Origin: JACVRN01 sp036389255
GTDB taxonomy: Bacteria; Acidobacteriota; Blastocatellia; Pyrinomonadales; Pyrinomonadaceae
Assembly: GCA_036389255.1 (NCBI GenBank)
Contig: DASVQI010000036.1
Location: 62,001 to 126,000, forward strand
Direction: 5' to 3'
Length of the DNA: 64,000 bases
How positions within the stretch are numbered: the stretch's first letter is position 1; every line of letters begins with the position of its first letter. This document shows positions 1 through 8,985 of this stretch, in pieces. The notes under the pieces were generated by a model. It searched no databases. It saw nothing but the letters and a program-made list of their open reading frames with translations, and was not told the origin of the DNA. Made by a program: the position numbers and the translations under genes.

Positions 1-90
1 CCGCAGAGACGCAGAGTGTCGCAGAGGTAAGCGCAGAGAGTTGAATGCTTTTCTCAGCGCCCCCTCTCGCGTCTCTCTGCGCCTCTGCGG
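1..90. repeat. Inverted short-tandem-repeat element, period about 9
   Basis: Left arm 1-27 repeats a CGCAGAGAN-type unit. Right arm 63-90 is its near reverse complement, so the pair can fold into a hairpin. It lies just beyond the 3' end of the TolC-like gene and may extend outside the window. A single further copy of the unit (CCGCAGAGAG) appears near 20219. Confidence 0.75.
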
Positions 91-129
91 TGATTGATTT
101 TGATGTTGACCTACTACTCACTTCTCTCA

Positions 130-2241
130 TCACTTCTTTTCTTCTTCGGACTCTTTGCGTCTAAGCTCGTCTGCGCGCTCTCTTACCCTTCTAGATGTGC
201 TCATGTCTTCCAGTTCGAAGCGCGGGAACTGGTCGCCGCCGAGCGCCTCTATGCCTATGCCCGCGCTCAGACGAAAGCCCGCGCATTCGATTCCCATCGA
301 GCGCAGGTCTGCAAGGTCGCGCACGTTCTTGTCCTGCCAGTTGTAGAAGGGCTTCCACTCGCCACTGATGTTCAGCTTCTGCGCTATCGCGGAGAGAAAC
401 TCGTCCTTGCTGTTCCAACGGTTGGTCACCGGATAGCCGACGTGTATGAAGTAGAGCCTGTCTTCCATGAACTGTAGAAGAATCGCCTGCGCGCCCTCGA
501 AGAATTGATTACGCGTGATGTCGTTGCGATTGAGGACGGCGTTCGAGACTCCGACCCTGTCGGGCGGCGACAATTTGAGCGAGGGGAAAATCATGCTCGC
601 CTGCGCGTACGACATCCCCAGCCGAAGCCCGCCTATATTCGGAGCCTGCTCAATCGTCAGGGGACAGGTGACGACGGGCGTGTTACGCGCCGTGCCTGCG
701 GGCTGCGCTCCGGCCATTGCGCCGAGGCTTCGCGCGGGGTCTTCCTCAAGACGAACGCGCGAAGTGTGATAGTCAACGATGGCCTGATAGTAAGCCGAGC
801 GCGTCTCAGCAAAGCTGGATTGCGCGTCAACGACATCCAGAATCGTAGCCTTCCTCATGCGATAGCGCATGAAGATGGTAGTCATGTTGCGCTGCGCCGT
901 CTCCGCAGCCTGTCTTAGCTCCCGTATGCGCTCGATTGCTCCGAGCGCGTTCGCGCGGTTGATGTAGAACTCCTGCCGTAGCTGACGAACCAGCAGCTCG
1001 CGCTGAATGTCCAGTTGTTCGGAGCGCAGTCGCGCTTGCCGCTCGCGGCTGCGGCTTGCGCCGAAATTGAAGACGGGAATGTTCAGAGAGATGATGGCCG
1101 AGCCGCCAGCGTAACGACCCACGGGGCGAAAGTCTCCGGCGTCGAAGCCGCCGTTTAAGCTGTAGGTCAATTCCGGCAGAAGCTCGCGGCGCGCGGCCCT
1201 TGCTTCGGCACGCGCCGCCTTTGCCTGCGCGTCTATCTGAGCAAGCTCGGGGCGGCTGCGGATAATCTCTTCCGTGTAGCTGTTAAAGTCGCTCGCGGTC
1301 GGAACGCCGTCGGTCAGGTGGCCCGTCAACACCTGCGTTGAGAAATCTATCCCCGTGAGGTTTCTCAAGAGATTCATCGCGGCCAGTTCCGCCGCGCGTG
1401 CCTGCTCAAGCGCGTCGCGCTGCGAGGCTGCGGCGGTGCGCGCACGAAACACGTCCGCCTCTTCGCCCTCGCCGCGCTCTTTAAGAGATTCGGCCACGCT
1501 CACGAATCCTTCCGCTAGAGCCAGTGTCTCATCCGCGAGCCTGCGCCTTTGACGCGTGAGCGCCAGCGCGTAGTAAGCATCTACCGTAGAGAGAACAAGC
1601 TCCCTGCGGGCGACTTTCGTTCCAGCGCTGGCCGCTTCCAGAAGCGCGCGTGAGCGCTGTAGAGCCGCACGCAGCCTCCCCGTCAAATCAATCGTGCCCG
1701 ACACGTTCACAAGCGCCGTAGTCTCGTTGATGGCGCTCGCGGAAACGAAGCTGAAGGTCGGCGGCTCTTCGGGGAAGCGAACCATTGACGGCGTCGTCCC
1801 GGTGTAGGTGAGCGGCAGGCTGATTTGAGGGAAGAAGGCGGCGCGTGCCTGTCGCACATCCTCGCGCGCAATCTGCTCTTCTAGGTAAGCCTGCTGGTAG
1901 AGCGAGGCGTTCTGAAGCGCCAGCGTCACGGCGTCGTCAACCGTCATCACCTGATACTTATCCGTCGCGCCGCCGAAAGGATAATCGTAATAGGGCGGCG
2001 GCACGTTAGACGGGCGCGGTCGCGGGGGCGCGACGGGCGGGCGACCCGTCTCGGCCGGAGGCCGTTGCAGCTTTTGCTGCTTCTGCTGTCTGGTGGTGGC
2101 GGGCTGCGGCTGTGTGGTCGTAGGAGACTGCTGGGCGCGAACGGGAATTTGAAGAAGCAGACAAAAGAGCAAGACGAGCGCACACGCGCCGGGGGAATAA
2201 GCTTTTTTCAAGGGGAAGCTCCTGTATAAGAACTGATTCAT
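130..2241 (-). CDS. TolC-family outer membrane efflux protein with extra C-terminal domain
   Basis: Outer membrane channel of the OEP/TolC type, expected to form the exit duct of a tripartite efflux or type I secretion system. A signal peptide covers residues 1-36 (hydrophobic run, then VRAQQ). A Pro/Gln-rich linker follows to about residue 90, then two OEP repeats to about residue 505 with long alpha-helical, Ala/Arg/Glu-rich segments. About 180 residues follow that are not part of a normal TolC, starting near a GLRLGMS motif and ending in a charged KESEEEKK tail. At 703 aa it is far longer than the usual 450-500. No inner membrane pump or adaptor gene is adjacent. The ATG touches a repeat hairpin and has no obvious ribosome binding site. 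Confidence 0.88.
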   Translation of the reverse strand: MNQFLYRSFPLKKAYSPGACALVLLFCLLLQIPVRAQQSPTTTQPQPATTRQQKQQKLQRPPAETGRPPVAPPRPRPSNVPPPYYDYPFGGATDKYQVMTVDDAVTLALQNASLYQQAYLEEQIAREDVRQARAAFFPQISLPLTYTGTTPSMVRFPEEPPTFSFVSASAINETTALVNVSGTIDLTGRLRAALQRSRALLEAASAGTKVARRELVLSTVDAYYALALTRQRRRLADETLALAEGFVSVAESLKERGEGEEADVFRARTAAASQRDALEQARAAELAAMNLLRNLTGIDFSTQVLTGHLTDGVPTASDFNSYTEEIIRSRPELAQIDAQAKAARAEARAARRELLPELTYSLNGGFDAGDFRPVGRYAGGSAIISLNIPVFNFGASRSRERQARLRSEQLDIQRELLVRQLRQEFYINRANALGAIERIRELRQAAETAQRNMTTIFMRYRMRKATILDVVDAQSSFAETRSAYYQAIVDYHTSRVRLEEDPARSLGAMAGAQPAGTARNTPVVTCPLTIEQAPNIGGLRLGMSYAQASMIFPSLKLSPPDRVGVSNAVLNRNDITRNQFFEGAQAILLQFMEDRLYFIHVGYPVTNRWNSKDEFLSAIAQKLNISGEWKPFYNWQDKNVRDLADLRSMGIECAGFRLSAGIGIEALGGDQFPRFELEDMSTSRRVRERADELRRKESEEEKK

Positions 2242-2290
2242 TTGTTCATCGGTTCATTGATTCAAGGAGGAAATGAATCAATGAATCAAT
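2242..2290. repeat. Inverted period-8 repeat filling the rpiB-tolC gap
   Basis: Arms at about 2242-2264 and 2271-2289 are built from ATGAATCA-type 8-mers and are reverse complements around a 6-7 base loop. The stop codon of the upstream rpiB (2286-2288, minus strand) lies inside one arm. The other arm runs up to the start codon of the TolC-like gene at 2241. Confidence 0.8.
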
Positions 2291-2741
2291 CTCTTTCATT
2301 CTTCTCCATCTGCTCAATCTTCTCTAAGCGCCTGCGGTGGCGTTCTTCGTTTGTGAAGCGGGCCTGAACGAAAGCGCGTACGATTTCCATGGCAAGCTCC
2401 GCGCCCGTGACGCGTGCGCCGAGGCAAAGCACGTTGCAATCGTCATGCTCGCGCGACTGGTGCGCCGTGTAAGTGTCCGAGCACATGACGGCGCGTATTC
2501 CATTCAACTTGTTGGCGGCGACCGATACGCCAGCGCCGCTTCCGCAGATGAGAATCCCAATCTCAGCCCGCCCTGCCTGCACGGCTTGCCCCACCAGAAG
2601 AGCGTAGTCCGGGTAATCATCCGGCGCTTGCGAGTCGTGAGTGCCGAAGTCTTCCACCTCGTGGCCCGCCGCGCGCAGCTCCTTTATCACTCGAAGGTTG
2701 AGCGGGACTCCAGCATGGTCTGCGCCGACGGCGATTCTCAT
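2286..2741 (-). CDS. rpiB: Ribose-5-phosphate isomerase B
   Basis: Interconverts ribose 5-phosphate and ribulose 5-phosphate in the non-oxidative pentose phosphate pathway (cytoplasmic). The 151-aa protein begins MRIAVGADHAG, with the family's phosphate-binding His9. It carries the RpiB active-site Cys66 in ICGSGAG, followed by the conserved SVAANK segment and SREHDD. The open frame extends 70 codons further upstream, but that part overlaps transketolase out of frame. The ATG at 2741 lies 4 bases after the transketolase stop, so the two are almost certainly co-transcribed and probably translationally coupled. The length is typical for RpiB. Confidence 0.95.
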   Translation of the reverse strand: MRIAVGADHAGVPLNLRVIKELRAAGHEVEDFGTHDSQAPDDYPDYALLVGQAVQAGRAEIGILICGSGAGVSVAANKLNGIRAVMCSDTYTAHQSREHDDCNVLCLGARVTGAELAMEIVRAFVQARFTNEERHRRRLEKIEQMEKNERD

Positions 2742-2745
2742 CTCT

Positions 2746-4794
2746 CTATTTTTGAAGAAGCGCACGCGCTCTGTTGGTGACGTTCTCGACGTTAAAGCCG
2801 AGGTTGCGAAGCGCCACGTCGCCGGGAGCCGACGCTCCGAAGCGGTCGAGGCAGACGACATCGCCGGACGGGCCGACGTACCTGTCCCATCCCAGCCGCA
2901 CGCCAGCTTCGACGGCAAGCCGCGCCTGTGTGGAAGGCGGCAGGACTTCACGCCTGTACTCTTCGGGCTGCTCCTCGAAAAGCTCCATGCAGGGCATGGA
3001 GACTACGCGAGTGGGCGTGCCCTGCTTCTGTAGCTCTTCACGCGCATCTAGACAGAGCGACACTTCCGAGCCTGTGCCTATGAGGATAAGAGCCGGTGCC
3101 GCGCTCTCGCCGTTTGCGCCGGTGGCTTCGGCTAGCACGTACGCGCCGCGACGAGCGCCGTCGGCTGAAGCATAGCGCCCGGCGCGGTCTATCACGGGAA
3201 CCTTCTGTCTCGTCAGCGCCAGAGCCGTCGGCAGGTTGCGGCGAAGTATAGCCGTGCGCCATGCCTCGCGCGTCTCGTGCGCGTCCGCAGGCCGCATGAC
3301 ATAAAGGTGCGGAATGGCCCTGAGCGCGGCCAGATGCTCAACGGGCTGATGCGTCGGGCCGTCTTCGCCAAGTCCCACAGAGTCGTGCGTGAAGACGTAA
3401 ACGGCCTGTACCTCGGACAGAGCGGCCAAACGAATCGAAGGACGCATATAATCGGAGAAGGTCATGAAGGTGCCGCCGAAGGGAATCAGCCCGCCGTTCA
3501 GACTGATGCCGGTCATGGTCGCGCCCATCGCGTGCTCTCGCACGCCGAAGTGAATCGTGCGCCCTTCATAAGAGCCCGCCTGAAAAGAGCCGCCCTCTTT
3601 GATGTCAGTGTTATTGGACGGGCCTAAATCGGCTGAGCCGCCGAAGAGCATCGGCATGTGCGGCGCGAGCGCGTTGATGACTTCGCCCGACGCCTGACGC
3701 GTGGCCATAGGCTTTGCGTTCTCGAAAGACGGAAGGTGCGCTTCCCAGCCTTCCGGCAGCTCGCCGCTCATGGTGAGGTGGAACGAGCGCGCAAGCTCGG
3801 CGTCCTTCTCTTCATAACGCTTAACAAGCCCGTTCCATTCCTGCTCAAGCGTTGCGCCGCGCTCGACCGCTTCCCTGAAGTGAGCCAGCGCCTCTTCCGG
3901 TACGTAAAAATCCTTGTCTTCGGGCCAGCCGAGATGGCGCTTTGTTTCGCGCACGGCTTCAGGGCCGGGAGCGTCCGAATGAGCCTTGCGTGTGCCTGCG
4001 GTCGGCATCCCGTAGCCAATCGTGGTCTTGACGGAGATGAGAGACGGTCGGTCTGCGACCGATTGCGCGTCGCGTATGGCGCGCTCAATGGCTTCGAGGT
4101 CGTTTCCGTCTTCGACGGTCGAAGTGTGCCAGCCGTAAGCTTCAAAACGCTGCGGCACGTTCTCCGAGAAGGCCAGCTTGGTGAAGCCTTCTATCGTGAC
4201 TTCGTTGTCGTCGTAAAGATAGATTAGCTTTCCCAGCCTCAGATGACCGGCGAGCGAAGCGGCCTCGCTCGCCACGCCTTCCATCAGGTCGCCGTCCGAG
4301 ACTATGGCGTAAACGTAGTTGTCTATGACGGGAAACTCGGGCCGGTTGAACTTGGTGGCCAAGTGAGCCGCGCCCATGGCCATCCCCACGCCGTTCGCGA
4401 AGCCCTGCCCGAGCGGCCCCGTAGTAATCTCCACGCCCGGCGTCAAAACATTTTCTGGATGGCCCGGCGTCTTTGAATCCCACTGGCGGAAATTCTTTAT
4501 CTCTTCGAGCGGCAGGTCGTAGCCCGTCAGGTAGAGCAGCGAGTAAAGCAGCATGGAGCCGTGTCCCGCAGACAGAAGAAAGCGGTCGCGGCCCGCCCAT
4601 TTAGGGTTCTGCGGGTTGTGCCTGAGAAAGCGCGTCCACAGTACGTAGGCCATCGGCGCTGCGCCAAGCGGCAAGCCGGGGTGGCCCGACTCCGCCTTCT
4701 GCACGGCGTCGAGCGACAGCGTGCGAATAGTGTTGATGCAAAGCTCGTCCAGCTCGGGGCTACGGTTGGTTTCCTTCTGTGTTGACGCGCTCAT
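2746..4794 (-). CDS. tkt: Transketolase
   Basis: Thiamine-diphosphate enzyme moving two-carbon ketol units between sugar phosphates. At 682 aa it has normal family length. It shows the N-terminal ESGHPG (35-40), the DRFLLSAGHGS stretch, the ThDP-binding SDGDLMEG (166-173), the VREHAMG and DSVGLGEDGPTHQP regions of the pyrimidine domain, and a C-terminal transketolase domain. The gene sits between a sugar kinase (62 bp upstream) and rpiB (4 bp downstream), which makes a pentose-phosphate operon. No missing catalytic residue was noticed. Confidence 0.96.
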   Translation of the reverse strand: MSASTQKETNRSPELDELCINTIRTLSLDAVQKAESGHPGLPLGAAPMAYVLWTRFLRHNPQNPKWAGRDRFLLSAGHGSMLLYSLLYLTGYDLPLEEIKNFRQWDSKTPGHPENVLTPGVEITTGPLGQGFANGVGMAMGAAHLATKFNRPEFPVIDNYVYAIVSDGDLMEGVASEAASLAGHLRLGKLIYLYDDNEVTIEGFTKLAFSENVPQRFEAYGWHTSTVEDGNDLEAIERAIRDAQSVADRPSLISVKTTIGYGMPTAGTRKAHSDAPGPEAVRETKRHLGWPEDKDFYVPEEALAHFREAVERGATLEQEWNGLVKRYEEKDAELARSFHLTMSGELPEGWEAHLPSFENAKPMATRQASGEVINALAPHMPMLFGGSADLGPSNNTDIKEGGSFQAGSYEGRTIHFGVREHAMGATMTGISLNGGLIPFGGTFMTFSDYMRPSIRLAALSEVQAVYVFTHDSVGLGEDGPTHQPVEHLAALRAIPHLYVMRPADAHETREAWRTAILRRNLPTALALTRQKVPVIDRAGRYASADGARRGAYVLAEATGANGESAAPALILIGTGSEVSLCLDAREELQKQGTPTRVVSMPCMELFEEQPEEYRREVLPPSTQARLAVEAGVRLGWDRYVGPSGDVVCLDRFGASAPGDVALRNLGFNVENVTNRARALLQK

Positions 4795-4856
4795 CTTTTC
4801 AGGTTTCCTCGATTCTCTTTTATGTTTAATGTCGGCAGGTTAAATCTTCTCTTTGG

Positions 4857-6413
4857 TCAGCGCGCGGCCTCGTTGATTAACTCGGCCACCTCTTTATCGG
4901 CCACGAGCCGCTCGTAAAGCTGCTCGTGACGCAAGCGCCCCTTTTTGTAAATCTCGTGACGGGCCATGTCGGGCTCTACGACTCGCTCCACGGGGGCGCG
5001 CTCTTTACCGATGCTTTTTATCTTGTCGCTTGCCTCCAACGCAAGCAAAACTGCGCCGCGACTGGAAGATTCTTCCGCGCCGCTCATCTCCAGAGCGCGG
5101 CCCAGAGCGTCCGAGATTATCTGCGCCCATGTGTTTGAGGCTTGAAGAGCGCCGCCTGATGCTACGAGTACGGCTCCGGGCGCAAACTCGTAGAGCGCCT
5201 CTGCTATGAGCGCAAAGCGGTAGGCCACGGCTTCCATAGACGCGCGCAGGATTTCCAGAGGGCGAGTGTGCATGGAAAGACCGAGTATGCTGCCGCGCGC
5301 GAGGCCGTTCCAGCCAGTGCTTCTCTCACCGGCCCAGAAGGGAAGCACCGTCAGCCCGTGCGCGTCCGGCTCCAAGGCGGCCACGGCCTCTTCTCTCTCC
5401 TGCTCGTCCATCTCGACACGCAGCGTCTCGTTCATCCACGCCCACAGCCCGCCGCCGTCCGACAACGCGCCGCCGAGCACCACTCGCCTGCGGTCTGCGC
5501 GATAACACCATAACCCCTGCGGCAGCTCTTCAGGCGGCTCGCCTTGGTAAACAAGCCGCATAGCGCCGGAAGTGCCTATCATCAGCGCCATACGTTCGGG
5601 CGAAGTGCAGCCAGCGCCTATGTTGTTGGCCGCGCCGTCTGCTACGGCGGGAAACCATCGCGCACGCCTGAGAGCGGGCCAGCGTCCGGCATAATCGCCC
5701 GTGAGCAGGTTAAAAGCCTTATCCGTACCTGTTACTGCGGGCAACTGCTCCGAAGATATTCCAAGCTCACTGCATAACTCTTCGTCCCACTCGCACGAGC
5801 GCAAACGAAAGAGCCCCGTGCCCGAAGCCATGGAAACAGAGGTTTCCGCTCTACCGAAAAGCTTGAGCCAGAGAAAGTCGCTGAAGGACATCCAGCGCGT
5901 GGCGGCAAGATAGATTTCGGGCCGCGCGCTCTTGAGCCAGAGAAGCTTCGCGGGCCAGTAAGAGGGATGAAACCTAGCGCCCGTGCGAGCATGAAAGCTT
6001 CGCTCGTTGAACTTGCGGCGCAGCGCCTCCGCCTCGCTCGCGGCACGCGTGTCCGCCCAGCCGAGGACAGGCGTAATAGCTCTGTCTTCATCATCAACGC
6101 CTACTAGGCTGTGCCAGAAGCAGGAGACGGCCACCGTATCTATCAGGCGTGACCGGCGCTCTCCGGCCAGCGCGAGCGTCATGTCAATGGTGCGCGCGGC
6201 CTGCTCAACGACCTGCTCGGCGTAGAGTTCCGCCCCGCCTTCAATCGTCGTGTAGATGTCTGTGGTCGTGCGCGCCTGAGTGCCGGGAACCTCGCGCGCC
6301 CTCTGCGTGTAAAGGGCCGCGCGCACGCTTGAAGTCCCAACGTCGAGTGCCAGAACCAGCGCCGCGCCGCTCTCATGCGTGTCACTTTCGTCAAACGCCA
6401 CGCGCAGCATCAT
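4857..6413 (-). CDS. FGGY-family carbohydrate kinase, probably gluconate kinase
   Basis: ATP-dependent sugar kinase of the FGGY fold. The N-terminal phosphate loop is DVGTSS (24-29), WADTR lies at 119-123, and the likely catalytic Asp259 is in PAVADGAANNIG. The C-terminal ATPase half carries MIGTSGAMR and VASGGALQASNTWAQ. The motif set resembles gluconokinase/xylulokinase-like FGGY enzymes. Linkage to transketolase and RpiB supports a substrate feeding the pentose phosphate pathway, with gluconate as the best guess. Substrate assignment from sequence alone is weak. The length (518 aa) is normal. Confidence 0.87.
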   Translation of the reverse strand: MMLRVAFDESDTHESGAALVLALDVGTSSVRAALYTQRAREVPGTQARTTTDIYTTIEGGAELYAEQVVEQAARTIDMTLALAGERRSRLIDTVAVSCFWHSLVGVDDEDRAITPVLGWADTRAASEAEALRRKFNERSFHARTGARFHPSYWPAKLLWLKSARPEIYLAATRWMSFSDFLWLKLFGRAETSVSMASGTGLFRLRSCEWDEELCSELGISSEQLPAVTGTDKAFNLLTGDYAGRWPALRRARWFPAVADGAANNIGAGCTSPERMALMIGTSGAMRLVYQGEPPEELPQGLWCYRADRRRVVLGGALSDGGGLWAWMNETLRVEMDEQEREEAVAALEPDAHGLTVLPFWAGERSTGWNGLARGSILGLSMHTRPLEILRASMEAVAYRFALIAEALYEFAPGAVLVASGGALQASNTWAQIISDALGRALEMSGAEESSSRGAVLLALEASDKIKSIGKERAPVERVVEPDMARHEIYKKGRLRHEQLYERLVADKEVAELINEAAR

Positions 6414-6470
6414 AGAAAGGAAGAGAGCAAAAGGGAAGATAGCAGCCGGTCGTAGATGGATTTGAAGAAG

Positions 6471-6505
6471 GGGATTAACAGGAATAGACAGGATGAACAG
6501 GATAA
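6471..6505. repeat. Short tandem repeat, AACAGGAT-type unit
   Basis: Three to four imperfect copies of a 9-10 base unit (GGATTAACA, GGAATAGACA, GGATGAACA) lie in the 102-bp space between the hybrid kinase and the sugar kinase. No clear opposing arm is visible, unlike most other elements of this kind in the window. Confidence 0.6.
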
Positions 6506-6515
6506 GCGGGTTGGC

Positions 6516-8810
6516 TTATTCACCCGGCGTTTTACAGAGCGAGACGATGGTGCTCAGCAGTTCCGACGGCTCAAAGGGTTTGGGGATGTGTGTCTGGAAG
6601 CCTTCTCTGATGGCGCGTCCTTCGTCTTCCGCACGCGCGTAGGCCGTTAAAGCGACTGCGGGTAGTTGGCCTCCACGGTCGGGCGGCAGCGCGCGCAGAC
6701 TTCTTACAAACTCGTAACCGTCGCGGCCCGGCATGCCTATGTCGCTGACTATGACGTGCGGGCGAAAGCTCTCAAGCTCGCGCAGCGCTTCGTCCGTGGA
6801 TGAAGCGGCGGCCACTTCGGCACGGCTTCTTTGTAGAACGAAGCGCAGAAACTCAAGCGCGTCGGGCTCGTCGTCCACTATCAGCACGCGCAAGCCTTCG
6901 AGGCTGGGCAGCCCTTCCGCCTTCTCGTCTTTAGGCGCGGGACGGGCACGCGCCTTCATCTCTTTAACGGCTTCCGACGCGTAAGAAAGCACCGGAAGAC
7001 TGACTGTGAACGTGGAGCCCTGATTCTCTCCCGCGCTGTCGGCACGGACTGTCCCGCCGTGAAGCTCTACCAGATGACGAACGATTGCAAGCCCGAGCCC
7101 AAGGCCGCCGTGCGGGCGAGTGGTGGAGCCGTCCGCCTGTCGAAAGCGGTCGAAGACGTAAGGGAGAAAATCCTGCCGTATGCCTTCGCCCGAATCCCTG
7201 ACCGCGATGCAGGCGCTCGAATCTCTCTGAGAGAGCGTGACGCTTATCTGCCCGCCCGAAGGCGTGAACTTGACCGCGTTCGAGAGAAGATTCCAGACGA
7301 CCTGCTGCAATCGCTCCGGGTCGCCCGAAACGAGAGCAGGTTCGCCTTCGCGCCTGAACTCCAGAGCGATATCCTTGGCATGAGCGGCGGGGGCTGCCGA
7401 CTCCAGCGCGGCCTCCACCACGCGCTCAAGCGTGATGGGATGAAGCTCAAGGCGCGTCTTGCCCGTGATGATGCGCGAGACATCAAGTATCTCTTCTATA
7501 AGCTGCTTCTGCGCGACGGCGTTGCGCTCTATGATGTCCAGAGCGTGACGAGAGGTCTTCTCGTCCAGCTCGCGCTCTCTTAAGAGGCGCGTCCAACCCA
7601 GCACGGCCGTCAACGGCGTTCTCAGCTCGTGCGAGAGAGTCGCGAGGAACTCATCCTTGATGCGGTTGCTGTCTTCGGCAGCCGAGCGGGCCAGCCGCTC
7701 ATGCTCGAAGAGCCGCACGTTTTCCACTGCGACCGCAGCCAGATTCGCGGCCATACGCATAGCCGTCACGTGCTCCTGCCTGTACGCCGCGCGCTCGTAA
7801 GACTGCACCTCTATCGTGCCGACGATGCGGCCCATGACAGACATGGGCGCGGCAAGGCTTGAGAGCGGAAGCCGCTTGTCGTCGTTTCCTATGGCGACGG
7901 TCTTCACGCCGTGCTTAATCTTTGAATAATCGTCCGTGATGATTATGCGGCCCGTTCGGACGGCCCGGCTGTTGGGGCCTTCGGTCGTGATGGGCATGGG
8001 CGGCAACTGTGAAACGTCGAACTCCTCGTCGTCTCCCCACGCATAGCAGGCCGTGCGCACGGCTCGCTCAGGGTCATAGAGCGAGACGAAGATGCCTATG
8101 CAGGGGACGGACGAGACGGCGAACTCCCTGAGCGCGCGAAAGACCGAGAGAAGGTCGTGCGACTCTCCGAAGGATTCCGCCAGATGCGTGAGTCTTTCAA
8201 GCAGCCGCTCGTATTCTTCTCTGGCAAGCCCCTCCATGCGGCGCAGCTTCTCTTCGGCCAGCCTGTGTTCCGTTATCTCCTGTGCAATCGCCAGAACCGC
8301 GTAGATGTTCCCGCCCGCGTCCTCAAGCGGCGCGGCGTTGATGGTATACAGGCGGTTGCTAAACGGAAGCTCGAAGGAGACGGTGTGGCCTTCGAGAGCC
8401 AGTTGATAGTAGCTCGCGGCGTGTTCGGCGTCCTTCCGCTCGAAGAGGTCGAAGAGGCTCTTGCCTACCAGATGAGACGAAGACAAACCGGCCTCTTTAA
8501 GCCCGGCCCCGGCGGCGAAAAGATAGCGCAACTCCCTGTCGTAGATGTTGACGGAGCCGTTCGGAAAATTTTCGAGAAGCTTCTGAAGAATCCTGACCGT
8601 GTTTGAAAACTGCTCGTCTTCGCCGCGCTCTGAGCCGTGCCAGTGCATGGCCTCATAGAAGCGCTCGAAGAAGTCTTCGGCGCTCAGGACTCTGGTGCGG
8701 CGCATCTCCTGCGAACGGCGAAGCTCTGCCAACTCTGCGCGCAGCCCTTCGAGTTCCGCCAGCAGCTCTTCCCTCTCCCTGTCACTGTCCGCGCGTGAAG
8801 TCACAACCAC
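6516..8810 (-). CDS. Hybrid sensor histidine kinase (PAS-GAF-HisKA-HATPase-receiver)
   Basis: Cytoplasmic two-component sensor with no membrane segment. In order: an N-terminal coiled coil (about 10-38), a PAS domain (about 75-180), a GAF domain (about 210-370), a HisKA dimerisation helix with phospho-His394 in SHELRTPL, an ATPase domain with N, G1 (RDSGEGI) and G2 boxes (GGLGLGLAIV), and a C-terminal receiver with acceptor Asp690 in VIVSD. The start is GTG at 8810 or, with better spacing from the AAGGGA sequence, GTG at 8804. There is no separate output regulator nearby. The PAS/GAF ligand cannot be told from sequence. Confidence 0.93.
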   Translation of the reverse strand: MVVTSRADSDREREELLAELEGLRAELAELRRSQEMRRTRVLSAEDFFERFYEAMHWHGSERGEDEQFSNTVRILQKLLENFPNGSVNIYDRELRYLFAAGAGLKEAGLSSSHLVGKSLFDLFERKDAEHAASYYQLALEGHTVSFELPFSNRLYTINAAPLEDAGGNIYAVLAIAQEITEHRLAEEKLRRMEGLAREEYERLLERLTHLAESFGESHDLLSVFRALREFAVSSVPCIGIFVSLYDPERAVRTACYAWGDDEEFDVSQLPPMPITTEGPNSRAVRTGRIIITDDYSKIKHGVKTVAIGNDDKRLPLSSLAAPMSVMGRIVGTIEVQSYERAAYRQEHVTAMRMAANLAAVAVENVRLFEHERLARSAAEDSNRIKDEFLATLSHELRTPLTAVLGWTRLLRERELDEKTSRHALDIIERNAVAQKQLIEEILDVSRIITGKTRLELHPITLERVVEAALESAAPAAHAKDIALEFRREGEPALVSGDPERLQQVVWNLLSNAVKFTPSGGQISVTLSQRDSSACIAVRDSGEGIRQDFLPYVFDRFRQADGSTTRPHGGLGLGLAIVRHLVELHGGTVRADSAGENQGSTFTVSLPVLSYASEAVKEMKARARPAPKDEKAEGLPSLEGLRVLIVDDEPDALEFLRFVLQRSRAEVAAASSTDEALRELESFRPHVIVSDIGMPGRDGYEFVRSLRALPPDRGGQLPAVALTAYARAEDEGRAIREGFQTHIPKPFEPSELLSTIVSLCKTPGE

Positions 8811-8880
8811 TTTCCCTTAATCGAAACCCGCCGGAGCGATTGAAGAAGAGCATTCTAAACCAGCCGGGGCGGAAGCAAAA

Positions 8881-8973
8881 GCGGGTGCCGGGTATCAAGT
8901 GGCGAGTCACGGGAAGAGAAACACCATTTGTCTTTCTTTCCCCGTAACCCGGCACCTGATACACGGCACCCGC
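8881..8973. repeat. Inverted period-7 repeat hairpin
   Basis: Arms 8881-8913 and 8941-8973 (33 bases each, 28 pairing) are heptamer repeats of the GGTGCCG/GGTATCA type around a 27-base loop. Both outer edges are followed by T-rich runs in the outgoing direction. The element follows the stop codon of the YIP1-type gene by 12 bases and could act as a terminator on either strand. Confidence 0.85.
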
Positions 8974-8985
8974 TTTTACCTTCTT

